The position numbers and the translations under genes are program-made. Below are positions 25,842 to 35,652 of a DNA stretch of 64,000 nucleotides, in pieces. The notes under the pieces are model-generated. The model did no database searches and was not told where the DNA came from. It saw only the letters and a list, made by a program, of their open reading frames with translations. The DNA lies in contig JAGHUA010000013.1 of NCBI GenBank assembly GCA_018065085.1, positions 1-64,000 on the forward strand, given 5' to 3'. Each line of letters starts with the position of its first letter. The first letter of the stretch is position 1. Origin of the DNA: Candidatus Liminaster caballi (GTDB taxonomy: Bacteria > Bacteroidota > Bacteroidia > Bacteroidales > UBA3663).

Positions 25842-26918
25842 TCAGAGCAATCCGCCTACATTCGAAGGAGCTGGCTCAGGGTTGGGACGTACCACCTGAC
25901 CATCGGTAAGATGATGCACACCGCTCTCGGCAACCTGCTGACCCTCATGGAGCCCGCTGCCGATGATGACCGAACCGTCAAGACGCAAAGCCGACACATC
26001 GACACGGGTCATCACAAGACGACCACTGCCCTCGGACTGAGGTTCATATACATAGACCCACGAACCGCCGTCCTTGCTGAACACGGCTCCAGAAGGAATG
26101 ACAACAGGAACGGTCTCTGATGCCTTGTAAGCAACATTGACCAGAGCTGTCATGCCCGGTGTGATCTTGCCTGACAACGGACTGGCATCGAGCAGCAGAC
26201 GCACCTCGTAGAGCTGATTGGCATTGGCTCGCTGTGAAATGGTGGCAAGCGAAAGCGGGAAGGTTACACCCGGCAACACATCGAACGTGGCTGTATAGGA
26301 CTGGAAATCGTCGGAACGCAAATATTCCGATGCCGGGATATTGATGATTACCTCTATGCCGGCAGAGGTGAACATGCTCACCACCGGCATACCGGCCGAG
26401 ACGGTCTCGTGTGACTTGTGAAATACTGTCTGGACATAGCCGTCAAACGGAGCACGGACTTCACAATCGGAAAGTTGGTCTTGAGCATGACGGTACTTCA
26501 TGGTTATCTGTTCAAGGCCATAGCGAGCCTTGTCATAGTTCTGGGCTGTGGTGCTGCCGTCTTCATACAGGCCAATGATGCGCTCGCACTCAGCCTTTGT
26601 GCTCTCATACTCGGCCTTGACAGCATTGAACTGCACCTCATAGTCGCGCTTGTCCATCCTGGCAATGACCTGCCCCTTACGGACGTGTGCGCCCTCCTTG
26701 ACGAGAACCTGATCGAGCGTGCCACTCACACGGAATGAAACATTGGAGGTCTGCGAGGCCTCCGTGCGTCCGGGATAGACTCCATGAACGGTCTGCGATG
26801 CCGCACCGACGGTCACGAGGCGGACAAGCGGTGCCTCCTGTGCCTTCTGGGCAGGTTCGCTGCACGAAGCGAACATTGCCACTGACACGATGCCTAAATA
26901 TAAAAATATCCTATTCAT
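25842..26918 (-). CDS. RND efflux adaptor (membrane fusion protein), lipoprotein
   Basis: A 358-residue periplasmic adaptor anchored by lipid at Cys19 (SVAMFASC). The lipoyl/biotinyl-like halves are visible: RVSGTLDQVLVKEGAHVRKGQVIARMDKRDYE and CEVRAPFDGYVQTVFHKSHETVSAGMPVVSM. An alpha-helical hairpin lies between them, followed by a beta-barrel domain (YTATFDVLPGVTFPLSLATIS) and a membrane-proximal domain (VPVVIPSGAVFSKDGGSWVYVYE). It connects the permease to the TolC-type channel. It starts 59 bp after the S9 peptidase gene. Confidence 0.93.
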   Translation of the reverse strand: MNRIFLYLGIVSVAMFASCSEPAQKAQEAPLVRLVTVGAASQTVHGVYPGRTEASQTSNVSFRVSGTLDQVLVKEGAHVRKGQVIARMDKRDYEVQFNAVKAEYESTKAECERIIGLYEDGSTTAQNYDKARYGLEQITMKYRHAQDQLSDCEVRAPFDGYVQTVFHKSHETVSAGMPVVSMFTSAGIEVIINIPASEYLRSDDFQSYTATFDVLPGVTFPLSLATISQRANANQLYEVRLLLDASPLSGKITPGMTALVNVAYKASETVPVVIPSGAVFSKDGGSWVYVYEPQSEGSGRLVMTRVDVSALRLDGSVIIGSGLHEGQQVAESGVHHLTDGQVVRPNPEPAPSNVGGLL

Positions 26919-26977
26919 ATTATAAAGTGAACATTAATAGCCAAATTCTGACAGAATTCCAAACTATGAATTCTGAA

Positions 26978-29248
26978 TCAGAGATTCTTCTTGAGATACT
27001 TGAAGAGCTGATTGTAGATGTATGACGATGTGTTGCCACCACGGATGAAATGATCGCGGTTAGTATAGACATGCATGTCAAAATCGATGTCGTTCTGAAC
27101 CCACACCTCGGTCAGCTCGTATGTGTTCTGAGGATGCACGTTGTCGTCGGCAGTACCGCAGATAACCAGCACCTGGCCCTTGAGGTTCCTGGCTCGCTCC
27201 AGAACACTTGCCTTGTTATAGCCCTCGGCATTCTCCTGAGGTGTGCGCATGTATCGCTCGGTATAGACGGTGTCATAGAACTTAAAGTCTGTGACAGGAG
27301 CCACTGCCATGCCAATCTTATAGACGTCGTTGCCGCCACACATGGCCATAAGCGTGTTGTAGCCGCCGAAACTCCATCCCCAGATGGCCATACGGGCAGG
27401 ATCGGTGTATGAGAGCGAAGCGACATACTGGCCGGCATAGAGCTGATCCTGCGACTCGCGTACGCCAAGCTCGCAATAGGTCTGTCGCTCCCACTCGGCA
27501 CCACGTGCACCCGTGCCACGTCCATCGACACAAGCCACAACATAGCCCTCTTGATTGAGGAACTGCTCCCATGAATACTTCCAGTTGTCGAGCACCTGTT
27601 GACTGCCAGGTCCGCCATACTGCTCCATCAGGACCGGATATTTCTTGTTGGAATCGAAGTTGTGAGGCTTGGTGAGATAGCCGTTGAGCACATGCCCCTC
27701 GGGTGTGGTGAACTGGAAGAACTCACGCTTGGACATGCCAAGGCTGCTGATGCGTGAACGGTAGTCGGCATTGTCCTCCATAACCTTGATGACCTTCAAG
27801 TCGCGGACGGTCTCAAGGGTCACACGGGTCGGGGTCTCGGCGTCGCTGTAGAAATGCTGCATGTAGATAAAACCCTGGCTGAAGGCTGCGCTGTGGGTGC
27901 CTCGGCAGCCCTGTCCGTCCTTGCCGCCATTGAACAGCGGTATCATCTGCCCCTTGGCATCGATCTTATAGATGCCTCGTGTAAGCTCAGCCGGCATCGA
28001 TGCGCCCTCGCCGAGATATGCCACCTGAACGTATGCCGTCTTAGTCTTTGGGTCATAGCCATATACATTGGTCACATCGAAGTTGCCCTTGGTGATCTGA
28101 CGCAGCTGTGTGCCGCCCATACTATAATAATAGAGATGACGGAAGCCAGACTTCTCGCTCACAAATGTAAAACCGTCGTCATAGAAGCGGATCATGTCCA
28201 TGTTGCCGTCATTGACATACTTGGCATTGGTGTCCTGAACGGCCTGATGGCTCACGCCTGACGATGGACTGACAAAATACATGCGGAAGTCGGACTGATG
28301 ACGGTTGAAGGTCATCACGGCAAGTTTGGACGGATCGTTGGTGAACGAGAGACGCATCATGTAGCCGTCAGGATCGCATGGCACGTCGAGTTGCTTGTTC
28401 TTGCGATTGAAGATATCATAGCTCCATGCCGTGACCGTGCTGTTGACCTCGCCTGCCACCGGATACTTGTAACTGTACCAACCCGGATAGAGTTCATACT
28501 CCGAACGCTCGGGATATGCACCCTTATACAATGGCAACGGGTATTCCTTAACCTGGCTCTCATCGAACTTGAGATAGCACAGATATTTTGAGTCGGGACT
28601 CCAGCAATAAGCCTGATTCATCGAGAACTCCTCCTCATAGACCCAGTCGGGCGTGCCGTTGATGACTTTACCCCACTCGCCATCTTCGGTGACCTGACGC
28701 TCCACCTTCTCAATCGAAGCGCTCATGATCTTGACAAGGAAAAGGTTATTGCCACGGACAAACGCAGCCTGACGTCCATCAGGACCGAGCGTGGCTGCCT
28801 GAACCTTGCCTTCGGTCAGACGTCGGATGTTGTTGCGGCGCACTCCACCACTGGAAATGACAAAGTAGAAATAGTCGGCCTTGAACGAACGGCGATAGAT
28901 ATATTCAGGATTGGCATAGATAAGCATTCGCTCCTCCTCTGGATTGATCTCATAGCCTGAGATGCGTATCTTCGAGAGGTCAAGCTTATCTGGATTGTTG
29001 AGGTTGTCAAGGTTCAGCAGTGTATCAACAGCGGCACCGTTGCTATACTGGTATTTGACCACGGCGCGTCCGTCGGGAGTGATTGCCGTATAGTGCTTGC
29101 CATCGGCAGTAGAACGGAATGTGCTGGCGCTACGGGCAGAATATTCGCCCGAACGGAAAGACTTGATCGTCAGCTTCTCGGCTGCCGAAATATTAATAAC
29201 CACCGACAGGATAGCTGCCAGTGCAATGAGGGTTTTAATCAATTTCAC
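26978..29248 (-). CDS. Dipeptidyl-peptidase IV-type S9 peptidase, exported
   Basis: A 756-residue periplasmic serine peptidase of family S9B. An N-terminal eight-bladed propeller (DPPIV_N) covers about residues 85-480, followed by the alpha/beta-hydrolase domain. The catalytic serine is in GWSFGGYNTLM, the aspartate in GTADDNVHPQN and the histidine in TNRDHFIRGG. EQYGGPGSQQV is the oxyanion strand, and the double-glutamate motif DWVYEEEF, typical of DPPIV, is present. It removes Xaa-Pro dipeptides from peptides. I favour the GTG start at 29248 (MKLIKTLIALAAILS, a clean signal peptide). An ATG at 29296 overlapping the phosphatase gene by 14 bp is possible. Confidence 0.9.
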   Translation of the reverse strand: MKLIKTLIALAAILSVVINISAAEKLTIKSFRSGEYSARSASTFRSTADGKHYTAITPDGRAVVKYQYSNGAAVDTLLNLDNLNNPDKLDLSKIRISGYEINPEEERMLIYANPEYIYRRSFKADYFYFVISSGGVRRNNIRRLTEGKVQAATLGPDGRQAAFVRGNNLFLVKIMSASIEKVERQVTEDGEWGKVINGTPDWVYEEEFSMNQAYCWSPDSKYLCYLKFDESQVKEYPLPLYKGAYPERSEYELYPGWYSYKYPVAGEVNSTVTAWSYDIFNRKNKQLDVPCDPDGYMMRLSFTNDPSKLAVMTFNRHQSDFRMYFVSPSSGVSHQAVQDTNAKYVNDGNMDMIRFYDDGFTFVSEKSGFRHLYYYSMGGTQLRQITKGNFDVTNVYGYDPKTKTAYVQVAYLGEGASMPAELTRGIYKIDAKGQMIPLFNGGKDGQGCRGTHSAAFSQGFIYMQHFYSDAETPTRVTLETVRDLKVIKVMEDNADYRSRISSLGMSKREFFQFTTPEGHVLNGYLTKPHNFDSNKKYPVLMEQYGGPGSQQVLDNWKYSWEQFLNQEGYVVACVDGRGTGARGAEWERQTYCELGVRESQDQLYAGQYVASLSYTDPARMAIWGWSFGGYNTLMAMCGGNDVYKIGMAVAPVTDFKFYDTVYTERYMRTPQENAEGYNKASVLERARNLKGQVLVICGTADDNVHPQNTYELTEVWVQNDIDFDMHVYTNRDHFIRGGNTSSYIYNQLFKYLKKNL

Positions 29249-29282
29249 AACGAATAGAGTATTTTTTAACGAATAGAATTGC

Positions 29283-30044
29283 TTAGATCTGGTCATTGCC
29301 ATTGCACTCACACAGCTGGTCATAGATTGCTGCATAGTCCTTTGAACGCAGGAAATCCTCAATCAGATAGGTGTGATGATAAGTGTGCAAGTCGCTTCCA
29401 AGGAAGTTCACATAGCCATTCTCAAGCATCCAGTAGGCCATCTTCTTCGACACGTCGCCATAATATCCCGAGAACGACAGGATATTGACCTGAAATTCGA
29501 CCTGCAGCTCCTGCAGATGATGATACATGTGTCCGTGGTGTCCGGCATAGTACATGTATCGCTCAGGATGTGCCAGCACAAGGTAATAGCCGTCGGAGAG
29601 AAGGCGCTGAATGACGTCATCGAACGCTGGAATAGGATGAGAGAAGCTATTCTCGATGAGCAGATAGCGGCCATGAAGCGGACGGATCAGACAACCAGGT
29701 TCGCCGAACTTGGCAGCCTTCTCCATCTCAAGGAATGTGTCATCAAGACGGTACTCAAAACTATAATCCTCTGCCTCGATGCTGAAGCCACGGTTCTGCA
29801 TCTCTGACTTCAGTTCGTCAAACAACGGCTGGACAATCTCAGGTGTGTTCATGAACCGAGGCGAGGTATGATGAGGTGTAAATATCACTTTCTTGACTCC
29901 GAATCGCTGAAGTGAACGCATATAATCCAACGAATCCTCCATCTGACGCGAACCATCGTCCACACCAGGAATGATGTGGCAATGCAGCTCGCGAGTGTAT
30001 GGAAGCGGGAGCATTTCTCGTTTTTTGAACAAAAAATCGAACAT
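29283..30044 (-). CDS. PHP-type tyrosine-protein phosphatase (CpsB/YwqE-like)
   Basis: A 253-residue cytoplasmic phosphoesterase of the PHP superfamily. Metal-binding motifs are visible: ELHCHIIPGVDDGS (N-terminal HxH), FTPHHTSPRF, LIENSF, VLAHPERYMYY and LGSDLHTYHH. This set is that of manganese-dependent tyrosine phosphatases that dephosphorylate capsule-biosynthesis kinases. No kinase or polysaccharide gene lies nearby, so the partner is elsewhere. It is the first gene after a perfect promoter and may head a long transcript running through the peptidase and efflux genes. Confidence 0.9.
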   Translation of the reverse strand: MFDFLFKKREMLPLPYTRELHCHIIPGVDDGSRQMEDSLDYMRSLQRFGVKKVIFTPHHTSPRFMNTPEIVQPLFDELKSEMQNRGFSIEAEDYSFEYRLDDTFLEMEKAAKFGEPGCLIRPLHGRYLLIENSFSHPIPAFDDVIQRLLSDGYYLVLAHPERYMYYAGHHGHMYHHLQELQVEFQVNILSFSGYYGDVSKKMAYWMLENGYVNFLGSDLHTYHHTYLIEDFLRSKDYAAIYDQLCECNGNDQI

Positions 30045-30079
30045 AAATAATTAATTCTGGTTTCGTGTTATTCGGCACG

Positions 30080-30111
30080 CAAAGATAGGCAAAGCGCTCG
30101 ACTTTTCCAAA
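30080..30111 (-). promoter_or_regulatory. Promoter upstream of the phosphatase gene
   Basis: On the minus strand TTTG (30108-30111), a 20-bp spacer and TATCTTTG (30080-30087). It is one of the best consensus matches in the window. It may drive the genes down to 20788. Confidence 0.82.
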
Positions 30112-30223
30112 TTAAAAAATACAAAACACAAGTTTTTTTCAATAAATTTCCGTTTTCAATCAAAAAAAATGCTCAAAAATACAATTTTTCACACATTAAC
30201 GCGCGTTTTTGAAAACTTATTCG

Positions 30224-30231
30224 TATATTTG
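30224..30231 (+). promoter_or_regulatory. -7 element of the arabinose operon promoter
   Basis: TATATTTG lies 89 bp before the galM start. The -33 region does not match well, as expected for a regulated promoter needing an activator. The leader of about 80 nt has no hairpin I can see. Confidence 0.55.
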
Positions 30232-30320
30232 CACGTGAAAAAAAAGTAACCCTTCTGAAAAGTAGGCTCTACCGACAGTGATCTCAAAAAATATATTTAT
30301 CAAATACACAAATCAAAATC

Positions 30321-31511
30321 ATGAAGACTTACTCAAAGTTTTTAGCAATGGCCGCTATGGCCCTTCCAATTCTTTCGAGCTGTTCTGAGAAGCAGCCAGT
30401 GGAATTGACTAAGTCAGGTCTCAACCCAGAGAACTTCGTTTCGACAGTTCGTGGCAAGCAGACCGCTCTCTACACCCTTACCAACGAAAACGGCATGGAG
30501 GTGTGCATCACAAACCTTGGAGGCCGTATCGTCAGCATCATGGCTCCAGACCGAAACGGTGAGCTGCGCGACGTGGTTCTCGGTTTTGACAACGTTAAGT
30601 CGTATGCCAACGAAGATGGCAAGACTGCATCTGACTTCGGCGCTTGCATCGGTCGTTTTGCCAACCGTATCGCCGGTGGCAAGTTCACTCTCGACGGCGT
30701 TGAGTACACACTCCCTTGCAATGACAAGGGTCTCACCTGTCTGCACGGCGGTCCTATGGGTTGGCAGTATCAGGTCTATGACGCTGAGATGAGCGAGGAC
30801 GGTTCATCTGTCACAATGACCATCGTAAGCCCAGACGGAGACAACAGTTTCCCTGGCACAGTTACCGCAAGCTGTACCTACATCCTCAATGACGACAATT
30901 CACTTGTTCTCGACTATCAGGCTACAACCGACGCTCCTACAGTCATCAATATGACCAACCACAGCTACTTCAACCTCAGCGGTGATCCTACAAAGACCGT
31001 TCTGGCGGACTCGCTCCTTCTCGTTTCGAACACTATGACACCTACCGACGCCGCCCTCATCCCAACTGGCGAGCTGGCCGAGATCGGCGAGAATACTCCA
31101 TTCGACTTCCTCCATGGCTTCAAGACCATCGGTCAGGACATCGAGGCTGACGACGAGAACCTCAAGTTGGCTGGCGGTTACGATCACAACTGGGTTATCC
31201 TCCCACAGCCTAAGGCTAACGACTTCCCTGTTCACGCTGCCCTCATGAGCCCAGAAAGCGGAATCATCCTCGTTGTGAAGAGCGACCAGCCTGGCATTCA
31301 GTGCTACACTGGCAACTTCCTCGATGGCACACTCACAGGCAAGAACGGCATCGTATATCAGAAGCGTACAGGCATCTGCCTTGAGACTCAGCGCTACCCA
31401 GACTCTCCAAACAAGCCAGAGTGGCCAACTACCGTGCTCCGTCCAGGCGAGCAGTATCACACCACAACAATCTTCGAGTTCCGCACTCCAGCAGATTTCC
31501 AGAGAAACTAA
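30321..31511 (+). CDS. galM: Aldose 1-epimerase (galactose mutarotase), lipoprotein
   Basis: A 396-residue mutarotase interconverting alpha and beta anomers of aldoses such as galactose or arabinose. A lipobox ends at Cys21 (ALPILSSC), so it works in the periplasm or at the membrane. Family motifs are ITNLGGRIVSIMAPD, GRFANRIAGGKF, CLHGGPMGWQYQ, NMTNHSYFNLSG (active-site His) and GICLETQRYPDSPN (active-site Glu). It is the first gene of the arabinose operon and would prepare the anomer for uptake. The transporter starts 36 bp later. Confidence 0.93.
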   Translation: MKTYSKFLAMAAMALPILSSCSEKQPVELTKSGLNPENFVSTVRGKQTALYTLTNENGMEVCITNLGGRIVSIMAPDRNGELRDVVLGFDNVKSYANEDGKTASDFGACIGRFANRIAGGKFTLDGVEYTLPCNDKGLTCLHGGPMGWQYQVYDAEMSEDGSSVTMTIVSPDGDNSFPGTVTASCTYILNDDNSLVLDYQATTDAPTVINMTNHSYFNLSGDPTKTVLADSLLLVSNTMTPTDAALIPTGELAEIGENTPFDFLHGFKTIGQDIEADDENLKLAGGYDHNWVILPQPKANDFPVHAALMSPESGIILVVKSDQPGIQCYTGNFLDGTLTGKNGIVYQKRTGICLETQRYPDSPNKPEWPTTVLRPGEQYHTTTIFEFRTPADFQRN

Positions 31512-31547
31512 TCCAAAAACCTTAACTAATAACAACAGACAATCACT

Positions 31548-32798
31548 ATGGCACAACAAAAACGCAACTGGGTAGCCATCATTACGATGTTCTTCATCTT
31601 CGGCATGATTTCATTCGTGACCAACATGGCTGCACCATTCGGCAACATCTGGGGAATGTCATACGAGTGGGCTGGCTTTGCCGGCAACCTCATGAACTTC
31701 ACCGCATACCTTATCATGGGCATTCCAGCCGGTAACATGCTCATCAAGTATGGCTACAAGAAGACCGCTCTCATCGCCCTCATCGTAGGTGCAATCGGCC
31801 TCGGTGTTCAACTCCTCTCGGGCGTAGTCAGCAACATTTATGTCTATCTGCTCGGTGCTCTCATCTGCGGTTTCTGCGTATGTATGCTCAACACCGTAGT
31901 TAACCCAATGCTCAACCTTCTCGGTGGCGGCGGCAACACTGGCAACCAGCTCATCCAGGCAGGTGGTTCAATCAACTCACTCGCCGGTACAGCTACTCCA
32001 ATCCTTGCAGGTTTCCTCGTAGGCACCCTAACCAAGGAGAGCTTCCCTGATGTTGCTCCACTCATCATCACAGGTATCGTTATTTTCCTTGCTGCATTCT
32101 TCATCATCTCGTTCATAAAGATCGAGGAGCCACAGGGCGACCTCAAGAACGTAACATACGAGAAGTCTCCATTGGCATTCCGTCACTGCCTCCTCGGCAT
32201 CATCGCCATCTTCTTCTATGTAGGCATCGAGATTGCTACTCCTAACATGATGAACGCATGGGTAAGCCGCATGGACTTCGCCGGCGCTGCAGCCGTTGCC
32301 GGTTCACTGGCTGGTATCTACTGGTTCCTTATGCTTATCGGACGTCTTGCCTCTACAGCTATCTCTGGCAAGGTATCTACACGCGCTCAGATGATCACTG
32401 TATCTACTGCCGGCATCATCCTCACCATTGCTGCCATCTTCACAGGCGATGTTACCACAACCCTTAACATCAACCTCGGCTTCATCACAATCGAGAATGC
32501 TACCGTGCCTCTGTCATGCGTATTCATCTTCCTCGTAGGTCTCTGCACATCTGTTATGTGGGGTGGTATCTTCAACCTTTCTACCGAGGGTCTCGGCAAA
32601 TACACAGCCAAGGCTTCCGGCCTCTTCATGGTAATGGTATTCGGCGGCGGCATGATGCCATTCTTCCAGGATCTCGTGGTTCGTCCTTTCACAGGCTACC
32701 TCGGTTCTTACTGGCTCATCGTTGCCATGCTTGCTTACATCCTCTACTATAGCGTTTGGGGCTGCAAGAATGTCAACAAGGACATCAAAGTTGACTAA
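31548..32798 (+). CDS. MFS sugar:H+ symporter (FucP/FHS-like)
   Basis: A 416-residue major-facilitator protein with twelve hydrophobic segments. The amino-terminal half has the FHS-like pattern (GMISFVTNMAAPFGNIWGMSYEWAGF, NLMNFTAYLIMGIPAGNMLIKYGYKKT) found in fucose and glucose/galactose permeases. It sits between galM and a sodium symporter in the arabinose operon, so arabinose or a related pentose is the likely substrate; that is inference from context. Spacing to its neighbours is 36 and 34 bp. Confidence 0.82.
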   Translation: MAQQKRNWVAIITMFFIFGMISFVTNMAAPFGNIWGMSYEWAGFAGNLMNFTAYLIMGIPAGNMLIKYGYKKTALIALIVGAIGLGVQLLSGVVSNIYVYLLGALICGFCVCMLNTVVNPMLNLLGGGGNTGNQLIQAGGSINSLAGTATPILAGFLVGTLTKESFPDVAPLIITGIVIFLAAFFIISFIKIEEPQGDLKNVTYEKSPLAFRHCLLGIIAIFFYVGIEIATPNMMNAWVSRMDFAGAAAVAGSLAGIYWFLMLIGRLASTAISGKVSTRAQMITVSTAGIILTIAAIFTGDVTTTLNINLGFITIENATVPLSCVFIFLVGLCTSVMWGGIFNLSTEGLGKYTAKASGLFMVMVFGGGMMPFFQDLVVRPFTGYLGSYWLIVAMLAYILYYSVWGCKNVNKDIKVD

Positions 32799-32832
32799 TA
32801 CCTATTTATATATAATATAATACGAAAAACCA

Positions 32833-34770
32833 ATGGATATTCTATCAGCTCTTCAGAGCAGCGGTTTCAAGACCGTCGATTTCATAATCCTTGTGGCATA
32901 CATTATTCTGCTCGTATGCCTCGGATTGTTCCTCAGCCGTTCGAAAGACGGCAAAGAAAAGAGCGCCAATGACTACTTCCTTGCAGGCAACACCCTGACA
33001 TGGTGGGCAGTCGGTGCATCTTTGATTGCTGCCAACATTTCTGCCGAGCAGTTCATCGGCATGTCTGGTACAGGCTTTGCCGATGGTATCGCTATCTCGG
33101 CATACGAGGTTATGGCTGCCATCACTCTCGTAGTAATCGGCAAGTTCCTCCTTCCTGTGATGCTTGAACGTAAGATCTTCACCATTCCTCAGTTCCTCCG
33201 TGAACGTTACAACGACGGCGTAGGTCTTGCATTCTCTGTGCTCTGGCTCTTCCTCTATGTATTCGTCAACCTCACATCCGTAGCTTGGCTCGGCGCATTG
33301 GCTATCGAGCAGATCCTCGGTCTTCAGGGTCTCGCCGTTGAGTTCATGGGCATGACTGTCAGCATCCGTATGATCATCGTATTCATGCTCTTCGTTATTG
33401 CTGGTATCTACTCAATCTATGGAGGTCTTGCTTCTGTGGCTTGGACAGATGTTATGCAGGTTACCTTCCTCGTAGGCGGTGGTCTTATCACAGCATACGT
33501 TGCATTGAAGGAAATGGGCGTCGTGTTCGGCACTGACGCTATGGGTGCTCTCGGCAAGATCTATACTGACCTCACCACCGGCAACTACAGCCACGACACT
33601 CACTTCCACCTCGTTATCCAGCAGTCAAGCTCGGCAGATGCATTCGCCAACGTTCCTGGTATCGCTGCCGTTGTTGGCGGTGTATGGTTGACCAACCTCG
33701 GTTACTGGGGCTTCAACCAGTATATCATCCAGAAGGGTCTTGCTGCCAAGAGCATCGACGAGGCTAAGAAGGGTCTTATCTTCGCAGGCTTCCTGAAGAT
33801 CGTCATCCCATTCATCGTTGTATTGCCAGGTATCTGCGCTTTCTATATTGCCCAGAATCCTGATGCATTCACAAGCATGAACCTCCAGGGTAAGATCAAC
33901 ATCCCAGATGACGCTTATCCTTGGCTCATCCGCAACTTCACTCCTACCGGCATCAAGGGTCTCAGCTTCGCAGCTCTCACTGCAGCCATCATTTCTTCTT
34001 TGGCTTCAATGTTCAACTCGACCTCGACCCTCTTCACAATGGATATCTACAAGAAGTACATCAACCCAAGCGCAGCCGACAAGAAGCTCGTTAACGTGGG
34101 TCGTCTGACTTCTATTGTTGCCCTGTTCGTTGCCCTCATCACCGTTAAGCCTCTTCTCGGTGGCATCCCACAGGCATTCCAGTACATCCAGGAGTATAGC
34201 GGTTTCATCTATCCAGGCATAATCACCGTATTCGGCCTTGGTCTTCTTTGGAAGCGTGCTTCTTCAAAGGCTGCCGTTTGGACCGCTATCATCACCATCC
34301 CACTGGGCGTAATCTTCAAGCTCTGTTTCGGCGATGTTCCATTCCAGTTCCGTGCCGGCTACATCTTCATCATCGTTGTCAGCTTCTTCATCCTGGTTTC
34401 TCTCCTCGACAAGAAGTTTGTCAGCGCTCCTGAGCTGTCAGAGAAGGACAAATGCCAGATGCTCAAGTGGGCTAAGATTCTCGGCGGTGTGGGTGTTGCT
34501 ATGATCATCTTCGCCATCGTTGTTATCTGCCTTGGCGATAGCACCGGCTGGTCAGCTTATCTCAATGACATCGGCTGCCAGGCATTCATCTTCTTCGGCG
34601 TACTCGTTGGCTGCAACGGTATCTGGCTTTGGAGTGATGCCAAGCACAAGGTTCAGGATGCCAAGGCTCTACCTGTCGATCTCAAGCTCTTCGCCACTAC
34701 TCGCGGCTACACTTGGGGCACTATCGGCATCGCCGTCATCACCATGATCCTTTACGCACTTTTGTGGTAA
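32833..34770 (+). CDS. Sodium:solute symporter (SSS, SglT-like)
   Basis: A 645-residue sodium-coupled sugar transporter with about 14-15 hydrophobic segments. Family features include [34 protein letters not shown] near the N-terminus, [21 protein letters not shown] (sodium-binding Ser/Thr of TM8-9) and a final hydrophobic helix. Homologues sit in Bacteroides arabinose loci. Together with the MFS gene just upstream, it gives the operon two uptake systems with different coupling ions. The hairpin at 34781 follows. Confidence 0.9.
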   Translation: MDILSALQSSGFKTVDFIILVAYIILLVCLGLFLSRSKDGKEKSANDYFLAGNTLTWWAVGASLIAANISAEQFIGMSGTGFADGIAISAYEVMAAITLVVIGKFLLPVMLERKIFTIPQFLRERYNDGVGLAFSVLWLFLYVFVNLTSVAWLGALAIEQILGLQGLAVEFMGMTVSIRMIIVFMLFVIAGIYSIYGGLASVAWTDVMQVTFLVGGGLITAYVALKEMGVVFGTDAMGALGKIYTDLTTGNYSHDTHFHLVIQQSSSADAFANVPGIAAVVGGVWLTNLGYWGFNQYIIQKGLAAKSIDEAKKGLIFAGFLKIVIPFIVVLPGICAFYIAQNPDAFTSMNLQGKINIPDDAYPWLIRNFTPTGIKGLSFAALTAAIISSLASMFNSTSTLFTMDIYKKYINPSAADKKLVNVGRLTSIVALFVALITVKPLLGGIPQAFQYIQEYSGFIYPGIITVFGLGLLWKRASSKAAVWTAIITIPLGVIFKLCFGDVPFQFRAGYIFIIVVSFFILVSLLDKKFVSAPELSEKDKCQMLKWAKILGGVGVAMIIFAIVVICLGDSTGWSAYLNDIGCQAFIFFGVLVGCNGIWLWSDAKHKVQDAKALPVDLKLFATTRGYTWGTIGIAVITMILYALLW

Positions 34771-34780
34771 TAATCAAATA

Positions 34781-34815
34781 ACCTCCGGCTATAACTATTG
34801 GCTATGGCCGGAGGT
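34781..34815 (+). other. Intercistronic hairpin between SSS and araD genes
   Basis: ACCTCCGGC (34781-34789) pairs with GCCGGAGGT (34807-34815). The 17-nt interior repeats GGCTAT. No T-run follows, so it likely protects or cuts the mRNA rather than terminating it, and could set different levels of transporter and enzyme. Confidence 0.65.
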
Positions 34816-34849
34816 AATAATAACAAAACAATCTAATACAAAGTTAGAC

Positions 34850-35560
34850 ATGTTAGAAGAACTCAAAGAAAAAGTATTCAAGGCTAACCTTGATCTCGTA
34901 AAACAGGGCCTTGTAATCTTTACCTGGGGCAATGTCTCTGGCATCGACCGCGAAAAAGGTCTTGTAGTGATCAAGCCATCAGGCGTCAGCTATGACGACA
35001 TGAAAGCATCAGACATGGTAGTCGTTGACCTCAACACCGGCGAGGTAGTTGAAGGCGATCTCAATCCATCGAGCGACACACCTACGCACCTTGTGCTCTA
35101 TCGCGCATTCCCTAATATTCAAGGTGTCGTTCACACTCACTCCACCTATGCCACAGCATTCGCTCAGGCAGGTCAGGACATCCCGAATATCGGCACCACA
35201 CACGCCGACTATTTCTACAAAGCAATCCCTTGCACACGCGATATGACAAAGGAGGAAGTGGAAGGTCAGTACGAACTTGAAACAGGCAACGTCATCGTTG
35301 ATGAGATCTTGAACATCCGCAAGATCAATCCTGATCACACTCCGGCTGTTCTTGTCAAGAATCACGGTCCTTTCTCTTGGGGCACATCTCCAGACAATGC
35401 CGTTTACAATGCAAAGGTCATGGAGCAGGTGGCAAAGATGGCCTTCATCTCGTTCAGCGTCAATCCGCTGACCACAATGAACCCTCTTCTCGTCGAGAAG
35501 CATTACAACCGCAAGCACGGACCTAATGCTTACTATGGACAGAAAGGTCAGAAGCACTAA
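34850..35560 (+). CDS. araD: L-ribulose-5-phosphate 4-epimerase
   Basis: A 236-residue class II aldolase-fold enzyme converting L-ribulose-5-phosphate to D-xylulose-5-phosphate. Zinc ligands are the histidines in [15 protein letters not shown] and the C-terminal part of the site ([19 protein letters not shown]). [23 protein letters not shown] is the phosphate-binding start. The length matches E. coli AraD (231). It is followed after 92 bp by araA. Confidence 0.95.
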   Translation: MLEELKEKVFKANLDLVKQGLVIFTWGNVSGIDREKGLVVIKPSGVSYDDMKASDMVVVDLNTGEVVEGDLNPSSDTPTHLVLYRAFPNIQGVVHTHSTYATAFAQAGQDIPNIGTTHADYFYKAIPCTRDMTKEEVEGQYELETGNVIVDEILNIRKINPDHTPAVLVKNHGPFSWGTSPDNAVYNAKVMEQVAKMAFISFSVNPLTTMNPLLVEKHYNRKHGPNAYYGQKGQKH

Positions 35561-35652
35561 AAAAAGGCCCGTACTCTGCCCCCACCACAAGAGAGGGGAA
35601 AGGTTCGCTCTGACAATTCCGAATTATTAATTTGAATTAAATTCCTAAAAAT

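Noticed and set aside
29249-29296. ATG start at 29296 for the S9 peptidase
   Set aside because: It overlaps the phosphatase gene and gives an overlong signal region; the GTG at 29248 gives a standard one. Kept as an alternative only.
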